Shown: one piece after another, positions 63,118-64,000 of the stretch
Position numbering within the stretch: the stretch's first letter is position 1
Layout: every line of letters starts with the position of its first letter
Assembly (NCBI GenBank): GCA_947472735.1
Contig: CANJBY010000002.1
Location: 1-64,000, forward strand
From: Sphingomonadaceae bacterium
Lineage (GTDB): Bacteria; Pseudomonadota; Alphaproteobacteria; Sphingomonadales; Sphingomonadaceae
DNA: 64,000 nucleotides
Direction of reading: 5' to 3'
The notes under the pieces: model-generated
What the model saw: only the letters and a program-made list of their open reading frames with translations
What the model was told of the DNA's origin: nothing
Database searches by the model: none
Program-made: the position numbers and the translations under genes

Positions 63118-64000
63118 CTATCCCTTGCGGAAGGGCGTCTTCGCATCGAGGAACTGCCGTTCCGAAGCCACGCCGGCCCGCTCCCTTTCGAGAAAATCGG
63201 CTACGGCCGAGCGAAATCCCGGATGGTGGATATAGTGGGCCGACCACGTTTGTACCGGTTCATAGCCCCGCGCCAGCTTATGCTGACCCTGTGCCCCCGC
63301 CTCCACCCGTGACAGGCCAAGCGCGATTGCCACGTCGATCGCCTGGTAATAGCACAACTCGAAATGCAGGAATGGCTTGTCGACGATCGAGCCCCAATAG
63401 CGTCCGTATAGCGCATCCGGCCCGATGAAATTCAGTGCCCCCGCGATGGGGTGCTCGTCCAGGTAGGCCATCACCAGCACGATCCGATCCGCCATGCGCT
63501 CGCCCAGCAGGGTGAAAGCCGAGCGAGTGAGGTAAGGCCGGCCCCACTTGCGGCTGCCGGTGTCCTGATAGAACATCCAGAACGCATCCCAGTGCTCCGG
63601 CCGGATCGCATCCCCGGTGAGCCGTTCGATCCGCACTCCGGCCTGCGCCGCAGCGCGTTCCTTGCGGATGTCCTTGCGTTTGCGCGAGGAGAGCGCGGTC
63701 AGGAAATCATCGAAACTGCCGTAATTCCGGTTCTCCCAGTGGTACTGGATGTCACAGCGGGGCATCCAGCCAGCGGTCTCGAACAGGGGGAGCTGGGCCG
63801 GATCGATGAAGGTGGCGTGCGCGGATGAGAAGCCGTTGTCTGCGCAGACCTGCTGAGCGGCAGCAAGCAGCGCCGGCGCCAGTGCCGGATCAGCCAGCAG
63901 CAGCCTTGGACCGGTGGCCGGGGTGAAGGGCACTGCAATCTGCAGCTTTGGATAATAGTCGCCTCCCGCGCGCTGCCAGGCATCGGCCCAGCTGTGGTCG
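63118..64000 (-). CDS. GNAT/FemAB-like acyltransferase (DUF482), 5' end outside the window
   Basis: The frame runs off the right edge, so at least 293 residues are encoded here. Seen: SWADAWQRAGGDYYPKLQIAVPFTP near the edge, CDIQYHWENRNYGSFDDFLTALSSRKRKDIRKERA, WMFYQDTGSRKWGRPYLTRSAF, HPIAGALNFIGPDALYGRYWGS, FLHFELCYYQAIDVAIALGL and EAGAQGQHKLARGYEPVQTWSAHYI, all hallmarks of DUF482 (peptidogalycan biosynthesis/recognition-type, GNAT fold). Internal GTG starts exist but the frame is clearly coding up to the edge. Confidence 0.9.
   Translation of the reverse strand, partial: DHSWADAWQRAGGDYYPKLQIAVPFTPATGPRLLLADPALAPALLAAAQQVCADNGFSSAHATFIDPAQLPLFETAGWMPRCDIQYHWENRNYGSFDDFLTALSSRKRKDIRKERAAAQAGVRIERLTGDAIRPEHWDAFWMFYQDTGSRKWGRPYLTRSAFTLLGERMADRIVLVMAYLDEHPIAGALNFIGPDALYGRYWGSIVDKPFLHFELCYYQAIDVAIALGLSRVEAGAQGQHKLARGYEPVQTWSAHYIHHPGFRSAVADFLERERAGVASERQFLDAKTPFRKG

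Overview
The window is a high-GC chromosome segment from an alphaproteobacterium, most likely of the order Sphingomonadales (Sphingomonas/Novosphingobium/Sphingopyxis type). The evidence is a bacterial serine palmitoyltransferase with its own acyl carrier protein (sphingolipid synthesis), the cell-cycle regulator CtrA with CtrA boxes and GANTC sites upstream, a DksA with a degenerate zinc finger of the alphaproteobacterial kind, a tyrA-hisC pair, and sphingomonad-style TonB receptor, P450 and oxidoreductase genes. I see no rRNA, tRNA, CRISPR array, prophage or transposase.

Layout. 0.3-1.8 kb: acp-spt. 1.9-6.7 kb: accessory oxidoreductases and a propeller-cupin protein. 6.8-12 kb: zinc-ribbon protein divergent from a translationally coupled ftsE-ftsX-ydcF-like-plsC-Nramp-like run. 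13-17 kb: tyrA-hisC facing away from metX-metW. 17-25.7 kb: SnoaL/SDR pair, exported TPR-CHAT protein, and a CmcJ-type oxidoreductase/TetR/P450/hydrolase group around a perfect palindromic operator. 25.8-32 kb: PT-linker pectate lyase, bamD, and an Rrf2 regulator-YezD-TonB receptor group. 32-38 kb: recN, two small lipoproteins, a DUF559 nuclease-like gene lying between inverted REP-like repeats, ligA, prmA. 38-42.4 kb: sdhCDA without sdhB, then an AT-richer endonuclease-like gene, a gene remnant and trmL. 43-49.5 kb: MFS transporter, BrnT toxin with an HTH antitoxin, nadA, membrane paralogues, a metallo-hydrolase. 49.6-57 kb: glpK, TauE/SafE, a rearrangement scar joining two truncated genes, and a polysaccharide export/glycosyltransferase/GH16/Crp-type regulator group. 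57-64 kb: trmB, ctrA, DUF4112, an orphan substrate-binding lipoprotein, a PilZ protein, dksA, a Sel1-like protein and a DUF482 acyltransferase-like gene cut by the window edge.

Most of the DNA is ordinary housekeeping with tightly overlapping starts and stops (ATGA, GTGA, TGATG). The most interesting parts are: (i) the DUF559 gene bracketed by inverted copies of a palindromic repeat whose relatives sit elsewhere in the window; (ii) the fusion scar near 52.1 kb; (iii) several perfect palindromes next to regulators or biosynthetic genes; (iv) the BrnT/HTH pair; (v) CtrA/CcrM-type sites before ctrA and the Sel1-like gene. All assignments rest on reading the sequence and on memory of protein families; no searches were run.
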